A stretch of 64,000 nucleotides of DNA, taken from Branchiostoma floridae (Eukaryota; Chordata; Leptocardii; Amphioxiformes; Branchiostomatidae). A program made the translations under genes and the position numbers. The stretch is from the NCBI RefSeq assembly GCF_000003815.2, contig NC_049984.1, positions 8,204,197 to 8,268,196 on the forward strand, written 5' to 3'. Below, in pieces: positions 1 through 11,183 of this stretch. The stretch's first letter is position 1, and each line of letters opens with the position of its first letter. Below the pieces are notes generated by a model, which saw nothing but the letters and a program-made list of their open reading frames with translations, did no database searches and was not told the origin of the DNA.

Positions 1-832
1 TCATTAAACATTTAGAGATATTCGAAATTTGTGAACAGCTATCAATCGGCTGTCTATACCTCTACTGTTATTATAGTTGTACATAAACGTTGCCAACTGA
101 ACTTCAATGAAACTTGGGGAGAGTTAAGCTGGGGTATGATTGCTTAGACGTTTTTTTGCAAAAGTAGGTAATCAGTAGCATCTCTTATCTACTGTCAAAC
201 ATTTGGTCGCACTGCAGTAAAAGCCACAAGGGGGTGTAAAACTACAAAGATGCCTGTCTATTCATTCCTTACATTTTGAAATTACATGTATCAGAGAAAC
301 TTGCTCTTGTTGAAGGTGTCAAAGAACTTTTATTGTGCAGAAATACAAACATTGGAGCTGGTGTTTGTCACAGTATTGTTGTTTCCAGTGTCATTGGAGG
401 GGGGATGTGTGATATGGTGAATAAAACTACTTTGAGTTGCTTTGTATCTTGCAAGAAACTCAAGTGTGATTACTTTATTACAAAAAAGTGACTAAGGAAT
501 AATTCTTGACAAAATAAAGCAGGGCTATAGCTAGCTTGAATTTTTTCGTCATCCCAATTCCTATTGATTAAAAATCTCATTTTTACTGTCATAATGTAAA
601 ATGTCATTCTTCACTTTTCCAGCTGGTGTTTGGGCATGATTTCTTCAAATTTCTAAATCTCTAGTTTCTCTACAAACAATTTTTTTCCAATTTTGTTGAA
701 TGACGGGTGTTGGACAGAGCCCTGCCACAAATGTTAGCTTCTACAAGGGTATGATGTCTATCATTCTTCTAGACGTAAAAGTTTGTCTATATAGCCTGTA
801 AACCATTGCAAAAGTGACAGATAACATCATGG
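1..832. other. Region downstream of WDCP
   Basis: No coding exon is recognised here. It lies 3' of WDCP, which is on the minus strand, and probably holds its 3' UTR. A minus-strand AATAAA (TTTATT on the plus strand, about 473-478) could be a polyadenylation signal. A fold-back element lies at about 520-724. The rest is AT-rich with no structure I can name. Confidence 0.5.
520..724. mobile_element. Fold-back element with CAGGGC ends (hAT-like MITE)
   Basis: It begins CAGGGCTATAGCTAGC and ends with AGAGCCCTG, so the ends are inverted copies. The interior resembles the better preserved element at 25962-26207. No clear target-site duplication is visible, so the copy is probably old. It has no coding capacity. 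Confidence 0.5.
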
Positions 833-3800
833 TTAGCTACTTCTTCCTCTGATGATGATATTTGAGCCAGCACTAAATTTCAGAGGAATGTAACCATCCT
901 TGTTGGCCGTAACAACAACAAAATCTCCCTTACAGAATAATTCCACTGTTCTTAGTCCAAATGCTGCCTTAACCGCCTCCAGCTTCAGCAAGCCTCTATC
1001 TAGTAAAAAAGCCTTTACAATCTTCTCAGATAATTTGGAATCTTCATATGTTATATGTACAACTTCAGCATTTTCTAGACCAGGATATTCTGGATGTTCT
1101 TGGACATTACTTGTGTGTTGGGATATTCTGGAGTAGGCAACAAGGCTTTGCTTTATTCTTGTTATCTTCTCTATCTGTTGTCTCATCTCACCTTCTAATG
1201 ACTCCACACTATGTAAGGTGTCCATGAGACCAGGAAGAAGTTTTGAATCTGCATTTTGATGCTGTGAGTTTGTCACTCCTTCATTTCCTACTGAAGAGTG
1301 CTGTTTTGATTTTAAATTAGCAGCTAAATTGTGTGACAGCAAGTCTTCTGCTCCCCGGCATTCTGAGGTGTTTCTTCTTGCACCCAGCACCAACAGGTCT
1401 CTTCCAAGTGCTTGTTGTGGTATGTTGGTTACGTCTTGTAGCAGGGGACTCCGTGTGTTGTCTTGTGAGCTGCTTGTCTGCGCCTCTGTCCTGTGCTGTT
1501 CCTGACCACATGTGAACAGTGAAGGGAGAACCCCACCACTGGGCAGCCTCAGCTGAGACAATTCTACCTTCTCCTCTTTTGGCGATGTGTTCTGAATATC
1601 CTTAAGCTCAAAACATCTGGATTGGAAAGAAAAGTGAAAAACTATCAAGAATGGTGATCATTAAACCTCACATTTTTGTTGATTCAAAATCCTTGAACAT
1701 AACCAGAAAACCGACTTGGCTTTAGGTTTAACACACCAGTTCTGTACAGAAGTTGTATAAATAGGACTGTAAGGTCGAAACCACTCACACTGGGATGGAC
1801 CCCTAATCTTTTTTGATAAATGTGGTGAGATCTTTAGCATGGTCGAGGTGTGGCTGTCCACATACACTGGACCTGTGGCTTTATGTCCCATTATCCTAAC
1901 TAGAGGTACTCATTTTCACCTGAGCTGAGTATGGAAATATATTGTGGGTGCAAAGTGTGTTTCCCAGGGGCAGAACTTTGGGACTTGCTAGGGATTCAAT
2001 TTCATTCAAACCTAGAACCTTTAGATTTTAAGTCACAACCCTAACCACAAGACCACTTTGCCACCATACGTAGCTCACCTGAGTCTGAGTTGGTACATCT
2101 CTTGAGTAGATGTTGGAAGTAGAGCTGAGAATTGCTGCTCCATGGGCTTCCCTACCATGGCAACCACAAACCCCTGGTCTGGCATGTGAATCCCTGTGTG
2201 CAATGTCAAGAGTACAAGGTTAGACAGATCACCAACAAAACAATCAATGCTATATGAAATTACAAGCGCCTGGTACACAGCCTGAGAATTGTTGTGGCAA
2301 ACTCTAAGTGTGTACCTTAATCATCTGACATCCTGGCTCTTAATTACAACATCATCATACCCGTTCTAAATCATACTTCTGCCTTACTGTAGATGCACAC
2401 CAACTCATTACGGTACCTCTGTTTTCAAGGAGGTGAAGAAAGATCCATGCCAAGTAGGGAAAAGAAGTTTTTATTACCTTTTGCCTTGTCCCCATCTGTA
2501 AGGGTGATCTCTTGCAGTTTCTTCAATGTCGTACCTTCTTGCAGAGAGAAGACCTGGAGGGTGTCGGCTGTGTTACTGCCCACAGTGATGTAACCAGACC
2601 TGTGATTGGCTGGACATAAAAAAAAACAGAGACAAAATAATATCACTTTTAGCCAATCAAACAGACTTATGTTTGTTAACTTGCTTCTGTTGATCAGTTA
2701 GGTGCACTGTTATTGGTTTGTTCTGCCTGCTTATTCTATTGACACCAAAGAAGAGTGGTGGATGTCAACCAAAGCATGAGGTAATCCCTGCACCTTATCC
2801 AGTTGTAGAGATAGAAGATATTGGGGAAAGGTGGATAATTTTGGTTTGTCAACAAGTTTTAATCAATAAATGAATGTAGCAACAGTGAGGACTTATGCTG
2901 ACATTTAAGCTCAAATAGACACTATTTGACAACGTTATATCATATGAAAGATAATCGTAGAGGGAAGCTCACCAACCTGCAATGAGATCTGGGGTGATGA
3001 TCTTAGCCAGCCCCACCCTGCTCAGCTCCCTCACTTCTGTGCTGTCCACTCTGAACAGCACCAGCTCTGCTGTCTCCTTGACAGCAGGCTTGGGCAGCTG
3101 TCTGAACAGCGTAAGAGGGGCTGGTATATCCCGCCTTGTGGCACACAGGGCTGTCAGGTCTATGGGGCCTGATTTTTCAGAGATGTCACATGCAAAACAG
3201 GTTATTGTTGAAACTTAACATGTGTGATGGTCACTGTAGTGAGCAAATGAAAGCTGTACAAAATATAACACTAAGCCTCTACAGGTAAAGTTAAAAGTAT
3301 ATTGTACCTAGATCTAGACACACATTGCATTACAACATATCCACCGGCAGCATTATCCTTCACAGAGCCTTTCCATGGCCTATACATTATACATTATACC
3401 TTTAGGAGGCTCTGCTACACCGGGCTGATGAGGTTTCCTCTATTGAGGACGTGGCCTCTAACCAGCTTACTCAGACAATCAGCTTTACCCAAAGAAAACA
3501 TTTAGGTGATTGGCTGACTGAAAGCTGGTTTGAGGCACCCTGTTTGAGGCCACGCCCACGAAAGCGGAAACCTTGGCCCAGTTTAGCTGAGCCTCCCCAA
3601 AGTGTATTGTGTAAACTGCAGGAAATGACAGGCAGATAATCTTAAAGTACTAATAAAAAAAAGGCCATAAATACCTTACCTGTAGATTGTATTGACGAGG
3701 TTCCGTCCTCCGTACTTGAGTTGCGGATGGGCTCCAATATTTCATCTGACGTGTCAAACATGTCACCTTGACAACAGAGGGTTTCTAGGGGGAGGTCTGT

Positions 3801-5111
3801 TGTCATAGCAACCAGGCTATTGCCTACTGAGGTCATTGATCTTATGTTCACAGGTGTTTCTATGGTGATGACTGTGGCATCAGGAAGGTTAGAATTGGTC
3901 TCTTCGTCCAATTTGTTGAAAACCTGAAAAAAAATGTGAATGTTACAAATTAAGATGGTAGAATCATATCCTAACTTAAAACTAGTTACTCAAAAAATAT
4001 TTGTGTGCATTACTGGGTACAAAGACTTACCATAAACTCTACACTCCTTTTATTCTTTACTGCAACAATGAGACGTGGATCGTCACCTGGCACCCATACA
4101 CCTGTGCAGATGTGCCCCCTGTTGGACACATCCAAAACTACAGGATTGCTGCTGCTTTGTTGGTCTCTGGTTATTGCTATCTTGTCTCCAGCCAGAATAC
4201 AGAGTATTGGCTTAGAAGGGTGCCATAACAAGCCCTGTGGCAATGCAGAAATGTCTGGAAAGATAAATAAATATTTGAGGTAAAATCCTAGGTAATTTTA
4301 TTAGTATTACAATTTATAAGAGGTACAACAATAAAACCTGATTGAAAGATGAGGCAGTCAAATTTAGCTAAAAAGCTTCTTACCTAGATGGGCAACTTTG
4401 TCTGAAGTCAAATTGGACGCCTCTGTCCCCTTGACCAGCCACACACTCACCACTTGTCCAGTACTTACAGCCAGATACCTACTCAAAAGGATGGATGTAA
4501 GTAGGTTTTATCTTCTATCTGATGAAAATCAGAGAAATCCATTCACAACAATTTAAGCTACTGTGCTCACAAACTAGGTTACTGGTAAAAAAGTGCTTCA
4601 GGTATTCGAGCAACCCCAGCAAAATCCTGCCAGCCCTAGCTATGTTTTGTTTGACTGCAGGCAAGAGACATAAAATTTTCAATCTAATATCTGACTGATA
4701 ATAACTGACTTACAGAATTTAAAGCAGATTTGATGTATTTCACATTCTGTTTACAGCTTTAAGCTATTGATTTAAGAATGTGTCCTTCTTAGTTCAGTTT
4801 TTATTTGTATAGAGCCTCTTAAGTACCTTAAGGTTTGTCAGCTTTAGCTTTAGGATGCTATGAACAGTTGTAAAGTAGTAGATAACCTACCTGCAGCTTT
4901 TGTTGACCTCAGCACTCCAGGCCACAGCCTTGAACTTCTCCAGCTTTCTCAAGGTCACAGGCTCACCACAGGCCACATGACTGCCCACATGGGTCAGTGG
5001 GGTCAGCAGCAGGGCCTGCCCATCCCCCCAAACCACCCCCAGGTCAGGGTGGACAGCATGCTGGAGAGTGTTGATGTTGTTTCTCTGGAGGCTCCCGTAA
5101 CCAAGCTCCAT
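833..5111 (-). CDS. WDCP: WDCP orthologue (WD repeat and coiled-coil containing protein)
   Basis: Eight exons were rebuilt: 4891-5111, 4384-4478, 4031-4254, 3680-3923, 2977-3168, 2478-2609, 2079-2193 and 833-1616. Together they give 668 residues, against about 720 in the human protein. The start MELGYGS and the following AVHPDLGVVW resemble the human N-terminus as I remember it. The first third carries WD-like segments (for example LPQGLLWHPSKP in exon 3). The middle is polar and low in complexity. A short coiled coil (EMRQQIEKITRIK, near residue 550) precedes a conserved C-terminal block ending in IIIRGRSS. The human protein is known to bind the kinase HCK and to be a fusion partner of ALK; its molecular role is unclear. 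All splice sites are GT/AG and phases agree. Introns 4 and 7 hold repeats. It is divergent from PTS. The identity rests on recalled family sequence. Confidence 0.85.
1740..2072 (-). repeat. tRNA-derived SINE in WDCP intron 7
   Basis: Read on the minus strand it starts with a tRNA-like head (GTGGTTAGGGTTGTGACTTA, then a GGTTTGAAT B-box-like stretch). A body follows with a GGGACATAAAG-type motif. The same body occurs in plus orientation at 28497-28790 and 29215-29400. Boundaries are approximate. Confidence 0.6.
3350..3640. mobile_element. Fold-back MITE, family with AGGCTCTGCTA arms, copy 1
   Basis: Two inverted arms carry GGAGGCTCTGCTA, a GAGGTTTCC motif and GTGGCCTCTAACCAGCT. The right arm holds the reverse forms (GAGGCCACGCCCACGAAAG, GCTGAGCCTCCCC). 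It lies in WDCP intron 4, next to exon 4. Five related copies occur at 19032, 20274, 23843, 38703 and 63663. Confidence 0.65.
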
Positions 5112-6356
5112 GGTGGGGTCTTCTCACTCGAGGGTGTGCATGGAGGGATCCTGGAAAACGCTTATATTGCAAGGGATCAAAATTCAAAACATGTTTGATA
5201 TAACGTTTATAACGTTAACGTTATATGACTGATATATATATATATATACTATAACAGTTAACCAAATATCATAAAGTTGTGGACAAAATACTTATTTAGC
5301 GTATACTGATCGGTAATTTCAGGTTATGGAAGGTGAATAAATTCTGTCAGGATCTAAATACTTCATGACGAGTTAAACCGTTAAACTGAGCACATGTAAC
5401 GTTACTCGACTCTAGACGAGATGTCCTCTTGCATCTTGTCTCACACATGACTACTACTTTGTGGATTTAACTAAATCTGCGCAGTTCCGTAGATAGTCTG
5501 TTAATTGAGGAACTGGTTAACGCTCATAACTTAAAGTTACAGAGTTCGTACGGTACCACAACTAACCCTTTCTCCTGGAGATAACTATTTCTTGTCCGCA
5601 ACATGTACCTGTGGGCAAAAAAAGCGCGCGAATAAATCTCACCTACGCCCCCTGACCTATGACCTAAAGATATCGATAGCATCCAACCATTTCCCACGTT
5701 TCATGATGTTTCAAACCTTGAATATCAAGTTGACTACACAGTGGTGATTAGATATTGTACTTACATTTTAAAGGTCATATCTTAGATCTATTCATCTGCG
5801 ATTTGTACAGTTAGCATTAACATTGACCTTTACAGGTCGATGCTATCACAAATTGTTCGTCTGCTGTTTGGAGCTGTTTGTCTGATACAGATTGAGGTGA
5901 ATTAGTGGTAAGGTGAGGATTAATTAGGAGATCAACGCCTTCTTACTAGACTTAGCTCATAAAGCGATATGCAAATGATTATTGGTGTGTTTTAGTATCA
6001 ACTTAGCGGTCGTTCTTACCCGAAAACGAAACAGCTTTTAGGGGAAGGGACATGTGCATATCGTTGTTGTTGTCGATGCCCTTGTTTCTATTCTATTATT
6101 TTGTAACATAAGAAAAGAAAGAAAAAAAAGCCACCAACAATTGCCAAAACAAACTTTGGATGGATGGTGACATAACATTTTATTGCTATGAATGATTTCA
6201 TGACTACTCCATATATAAACATATGGGCATTGCATATGCTCACTGACACTTGATGATTGTTGATTTATTACTCAGTGAAACCAGTTATTACATGATCACT
6301 GTGAAAGAACTGTTTTGGTGCTGTGTATGTGTTCGCACCTTATCAGCAGTTATTGA

Positions 6357-6988
6357 CAGGGGTGCCTAAGCATTTGCACGAACCCTATGAAATTCGTACG
6401 AATATTACGTGATACACACGAATCACTATGCGAAAACGCACGAATATTATGAAATTCGCACAAATCACTATGCAAAAACGCACGAATATTACGAAATTCG
6501 CACGAATCACTATGTGATTCACAGGAACCTTTTGAGATTTGCACGATCCTTATGCGAAATTGCGCAACCACTGCCGGGATCACGTGACAGACGGAGCTGG
6601 ATTTTCAAGATGGCGGCTTCGATCGACGGCAACGGAAAATACGATGTAACATGCCGAAATGAAGCAAAACAGTAGCTCACAGACTATCAAATACATCTTT
6701 GAGACGGCAAATGTCCATTCCATGCCTTGAAATATAAATATCACGGGTAGAAACGATCAAAATCATGCCTCCTCCCGGCCGCCGTTTTCGCATAAGGATC
6801 GTGCAAATCTCATAAGGTTCGTGTGAATCACATAGTGATTCGTGCGAATTTCATAATATTCGTGCGTTTTTGCATAGTGATTCGTGCGAATTTCATAATA
6901 TTCGTGCGTTTTCGCATAGTGATTCGTGTGTATCACATAATATTCGTACGAATTTCATAGGGTTCGTGCAAATGCTTAGGCACCCCTG
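6357..6988. mobile_element. 632-bp non-autonomous DNA transposon with periodic 200-bp inverted arms
   Basis: The ends are perfect inverted copies for over 30 bp, starting CAGGGGTGCCTAAGCATTTG. The arms run about 200 bp each and consist of alternating CACGAATATTA and CACGAATCACTATG words with a period near 42 bp. A 5-bp direct repeat ATTGA flanks both ends (6352-6356 and 6989-6993). The 200-bp centre is unique sequence without a transposase. CAGGG termini suggest hAT relatives, but a 5-bp duplication is not the usual 8. Confidence 0.8.
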
Positions 6989-7119
6989 ATTGAGGTTCCT
7001 AAGAAACATGGCAATTTTGGGCCTCCTAGCAGTATTTTCAGGTACTGTAGCATTACAGTAGCCTTGGTGTCATCAGATTTACTTACCAAGCAGAGGTTGG
7101 TGGATAAGATAATTTATGT

Positions 7120-7540
7120 CATACCTGTGACGCGAAAACGTTCGATATGGGTGTTCCGGACCGGGCCGTACGCTTCCGTATTGCACAGGTTCGAAAGGCG
7201 TATCACACAGGCTCCATTCAAGTAAATCGAACTGTTTCGAGCGGGCCGAATACGGCTCGGTTGGCAATTCGAATACCTGATTTGGACGTTGGAACATTGC
7301 TGTTGCAACACTTTTGGTTCGAGGGCACCAAATTTGTTCAACTTCTGGCGCATTTCGCATCAAAACATGGGTTTTCTCAGGTGGGTATGACATAAATAAA
7401 ATACAACACGGTGTATTCCGCATCACCCTCGGTCTCAGCCCTCCCGCGGGTCGGATCACCCTCCGGCCTTCGGGCGATCCGACCCGCGGTCGGGCTGATA
7501 CCTTGGGTGATACGGAATACACCGTGTTGTATTTTATATG
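7120..7540. repeat. GC-rich fold-back repeat
   Basis: The stretch 7397-7536 is nearly palindromic: it opens with AAAATACAACACGGTGTATT and closes with AATACACCGTGTTGTATTTT. The centre contains GGCGATCCGACCCGCGG paired with its complement. The upstream part (7120-7396) matches pieces at 10395-10545 (opposite strand) and 56180-56345, so this is a dispersed family. Reading frames here follow the palindrome and are not genes. Confidence 0.6.
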
Positions 7541-7755
7541 ACTTTCTTATCATTTGTCCCATTTTCTTTCTGCCGGCCTGCTACAGAAAACTGGGCATGC
7601 GATAAGAAGGTCTTCCCCGCCAGCCTGTGCTGTGATATTAAGAAATTCATAAAAGTGCTAAATACTTCACTGATATATGAGATCTTTAATATCTTGTTTT
7701 TTTTCTTAAGTTAATGAACAAGGCAGAGACGAGTGTAAATCTTCAGAAGTGAGGA

Positions 7756-9702
7756 ATGGCAGGAGAACTCAGGGGTGTACCAGTTGGCCAATCACCCCGC
7801 ATTGTTTACCTGAGCCGGATAGAGAGCTTCAGTGCATCACACAGGCTACACAGGTGGAGAACAAGTTTGTTGATTGTAGAAAACTTTGTATTCTACTACA
7901 TGTCAAGAAGTACAGTTACCCCCATGAAAACAGGGGTATTGTTTTCGGTCTGTGTATTTGTTTTCTAATGATGGATGATCACTGCTGATGGATGTCGTGG
8001 AGCCCCTATGACCACTGTGGTTATGGGCTGTGAGTGAGTGAGTGAGTGATTTGTTTGCTTGCCTTGTTGTGTGTCTACAGTTAGTATTGAGTGACAAGAT
8101 GTTTGGTGGATTTCTTGTTACCTCTGCAAAGAAAATAATTTTATTCATCTTATTAGTGCTTTATGCTTGATATTGTTGCATTTCGACATTGGAAGTTGTG
8201 CTTTGATTATGATGTCATCTTTACACTGTTGTCTCTCTGTCTTGTAGTAATCAGCTGAGTGATGAAGACAATCTCCGGATATTTGGGAAGTGCAATAATC
8301 CCAACGGACATGGGCACAACTACAAAGGTTTTTGATATGATCTTTTTTTAGTCAGACATTGTGGATAATTGGTGTGACACTAGGAGTAAATCTTTGAAAT
8401 ACCTGAAAGCCTGAGTGATTTTATTTTTTGAAAATGGAGAATTCACTGAAGCAATTCTTCAGGAGTCTGGTGGAAAAGGGTGCTCTTCTTTACAAAATAT
8501 GCGCTTTCTATACAATTAAGAATTATATTACATGCACTAAAGATATACTCTAAACAGAATCATAATAAAGCTATTGTCACTATTCAGAAGAAAATGTTGT
8601 TTTTGTTTTACTCTAACTCTGAACACCTGCATGCTGAATAACCCAGTTCATGTATTTAAGAGTTAACCCAATGTTCTTTATCTTACAGTGGAAGTGACAT
8701 TAAGAAAAGAGGTAAGATCATGCTGATGGTTTGTCAGCTCTGTGCCTAGAAACATGTCATATGTTTACCTATAACCAAGGATGTTATGTCTCATATAATG
8801 TCCTAGCTATAATATATAAAAAATGGAGGTACTGTTTTGTGTGTGTCTGTGCATCTTCTGTGTGTTTGTGTTTCTCTGGATATTTCTCATCAGCTTAAGA
8901 ACCTATGGATGGATTGTGATGATATTTGGTGTGTGGGTAGGTCTTTGGAAGCCAAGGACATGCTAGTTGCAGCTATTTATGTGAATATGACAGTTCTTTA
9001 GCAAGAGAACACTTATCATATACATGTATTGCAGTGATGATTAGAGTTCTCTTATGCCATCTTTCTTGTCTGTTCTCCCTCCAGGTTGACCCTGTGACAG
9101 GAATGGCCATGAACTTGGTCGACCTCAAAGGTATCATGCAGGTATGCAACTCACATGTCTCTTTCTGGTGTATGATAGGAACTTGCATTTCACATGTGAC
9201 TGGACAATGAAATATTATGACTAATTCTGTGACTATTTCTAGAGAGCGATTATGGAGCCGCTAGACCACAAGAACTTGGATAAGGATGTGCCATATTTCC
9301 AGAGCCTTGTAAGGTACATGTCTATCCTTCCATTCTTTTTTCACATTACAATCCTCACAATGTGTGGTAGGCAGTTCCCTTGCAGTTTGAGTAGCAGTGT
9401 ATATTTTAACAGGGAGGGGTTGCTAGTCCTTCCATTCTAACATGCTCAAGGCACCTCCTGAAACATATGATCCCCAGTTTACATCCTCTTTCAAAGGAGG
9501 GGTTTTACAGGGTAAAAGCACAAGTAAAAGCCAGTATTTGTCATAGAAAATTTTAACAATAGTTGATGTGTTTTGCAGCACAACAGAGAATGTGGCCATC
9601 TACATCTGGGACAACATGGTGAACTTACTACCAGAGGGGTCATTGTATGAGGTCAAAATTCATGAGACAGACAAGAACATTGTGTGCTATAGGGGTGAAT
9701 AG
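7756..9702 (+). CDS. PTS: 6-pyruvoyl-tetrahydropterin synthase
   Basis: Six exons: 7756-7853, 8248-8327, 8689-8711, 9085-9141, 9243-9313 and 9579-9702. They encode 150 residues (human: 145). The enzyme converts 7,8-dihydroneopterin triphosphate to 6-pyruvoyl-tetrahydropterin in tetrahydrobiopterin synthesis. Zinc ligands are His29 (SASHRLH), His54 and His56 (NGHGHNY). Cys48 in [13 protein letters not shown] is the catalytic cysteine. DHKNLD (Asp94, His95) and Glu139 in HETDKN match the other active-site residues of the family. The C-terminus ends in GE as in mammals. The 23-bp exon 3 is small but phase-correct. The start was chosen as the ATG that leads directly into the conserved [13 protein letters not shown]. 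Confidence 0.95.
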
Positions 9703-10030
9703 ACAACTTCAAAACATTGCGGAAAAGTATTAAAAAATATGAATCAAGTATACAACTATGACAGATATATTGTACTGGTACCAATTAGGAGTGGGCACAG
9801 GTATTTTGGTCCAGGTATGGTCCATGTCTAGAGGACCAGGTCCAGACCCAAACCTGATTAACGTTACCACTATACCAATAGTGAGTGACCACATTCAGGA
9901 GTTGAATGGATGTATATGATAATGTAACATGCTCTAGACATGTGAGGTGGGCTGAATCATAAGTATGTTAATGTATGTTTACATCATTTTGAAGTTGATG
10001 TGGTAGGTTAATGTATGTTTTGTCTGTGTC

Positions 10031-10036
10031 AATAAA
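10031..10036 (+). terminator. Candidate PTS polyadenylation signal
   Basis: The AATAAA hexamer lies about 330 bp past the PTS stop codon, on the coding strand. Cleavage-site evidence is not available from sequence alone. Confidence 0.4.
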
Positions 10037-10394
10037 ATCAAGAGAGTACAAATCGTTCATAAAACCAAACTTGTTATTATCCATGATAAAATATCTTACA
10101 AGTCACCAATCCCATATGCATGTAAAATATATGTACTGATTTCTTTACTAATCAAGGTACAAATGTTTCCAAAGAAACAATATGTGAAGAACATCTTTCA
10201 ATTGTGCGCAGTAAGCATAAAACTGCTGAAGACCATTAAGTAAAATTTTTGATGATTTGTTCACTTTTCTAGACCAAGGCTATATTGTACTGTTGAGAAT
10301 ACTAAATTATCACTTCACCAATACTGTAATGTATGTAGAAAACAACAGAGTACTAAAGGAATCCCTACCAACAACAGATTATACCAGCCTGACT

Positions 10395-10545
10395 ATAGGT
10401 CGGACTGCCCGAAGGCCAGAGGGCTTGGGCTGAGGGTGATTCGGAATACACCATGTTTTATTGTCATTCCCACCTGAGAAAACACACATTTCAGCGCAAA
10501 ATGTGCCAGAAATTACAAAAATTTAGTGTCCTTAAACAAAAGATA
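10395..10545 (-). repeat. Partial copy of the 7120-7540 repeat family
   Basis: Read in reverse it matches 7300-7520. The shared words include GATTCGGAATACACCATGTT, CCCACCTGAGAAAAC, then a block ending in CCTTAAACAAAAG. It is truncated and lacks the closing palindrome arm. Confidence 0.5.
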
Positions 10546-11183
10546 AAAACATCACTTCAAATCAAGTGTTCAAGTTCATGACAGCTGCGCTCTCCCTGCT
10601 AGCTATGGGTGGCAAACTGCTATCATTCAGTTATCAGACTCCCAACTTGTCAACATGACAGCATAACCCTACAGTACTTACACCTACATTTCATGTAAGT
10701 ACTTGCACATAAAAAATTGTAGCCCTTCTTAGAAGCAGCAGATCTATGAATTTGTTACCTTGTAAGATTTCTGGAAGACTCCATATCATTTTCGATTGCT
10801 CTAGTATATATATAATAAAGCTTGCTGACTGACCAAGGACACTTAAAAATTTGAATGTGTAAAAACATTTGCCACCCTTCCATGAGAGCACATGAGGTAG
10901 AATTAAATGGCTTATGTGACTGGCACTTAGACAGAACATATTATACAGCTTTGTGCTTGCATATATAAGGATGATGTACTGTCTATTATTGATATTGATA
11001 ATTAAATGCATCTGACTGGTGTCTCATTATTGTTGACAGTACATTGACTTGGCCGCTGATTATTAATAAAACAAACATGTACAATTCACAAGCCAGCTGC
11101 AGGCTGATTGCTCAGAGTCCCACAAATGAACACTACATTCTGGGACAGTGGCCAGTTTTCTATCTATCATTTTCAACAGCACT

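Larger units (their letters stand above)
5112..7755. promoter_or_regulatory. Divergent WDCP/PTS intergenic region
   Basis: The two genes are transcribed away from each other across 2.6 kb. The first 0.9 kb next to WDCP is unique sequence with a short TA run near 5228-5245. The remainder holds two inverted-repeat elements (6357-6988 and about 7120-7540) that separate the start codons. No TATA or initiator element is convincing. 5' UTRs of both genes must lie here. Confidence 0.5.
9703..11183. other. Convergent PTS / threonine aldolase 3' region
   Basis: Both genes end here. No exon is recognised. It holds PTS 3' UTR sequence, a copy of the GC-rich dispersed repeat at 10395-10545 and AT-rich unique sequence. 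TTTATT near 10455 is a possible minus-strand polyadenylation signal for the aldolase. Confidence 0.45.

Noticed and set aside
1661-1891. Minus-strand frame starting MGHKATGP, similar to a frame at 29246
   Set aside because: Both lie in SINE bodies of the same family; the shared peptide reflects shared repeat DNA.
7079-7522. 147-residue minus-strand open frame
   Set aside because: It follows the GC-rich palindrome; frames of similar sequence appear on both strands because the DNA is self-complementary.
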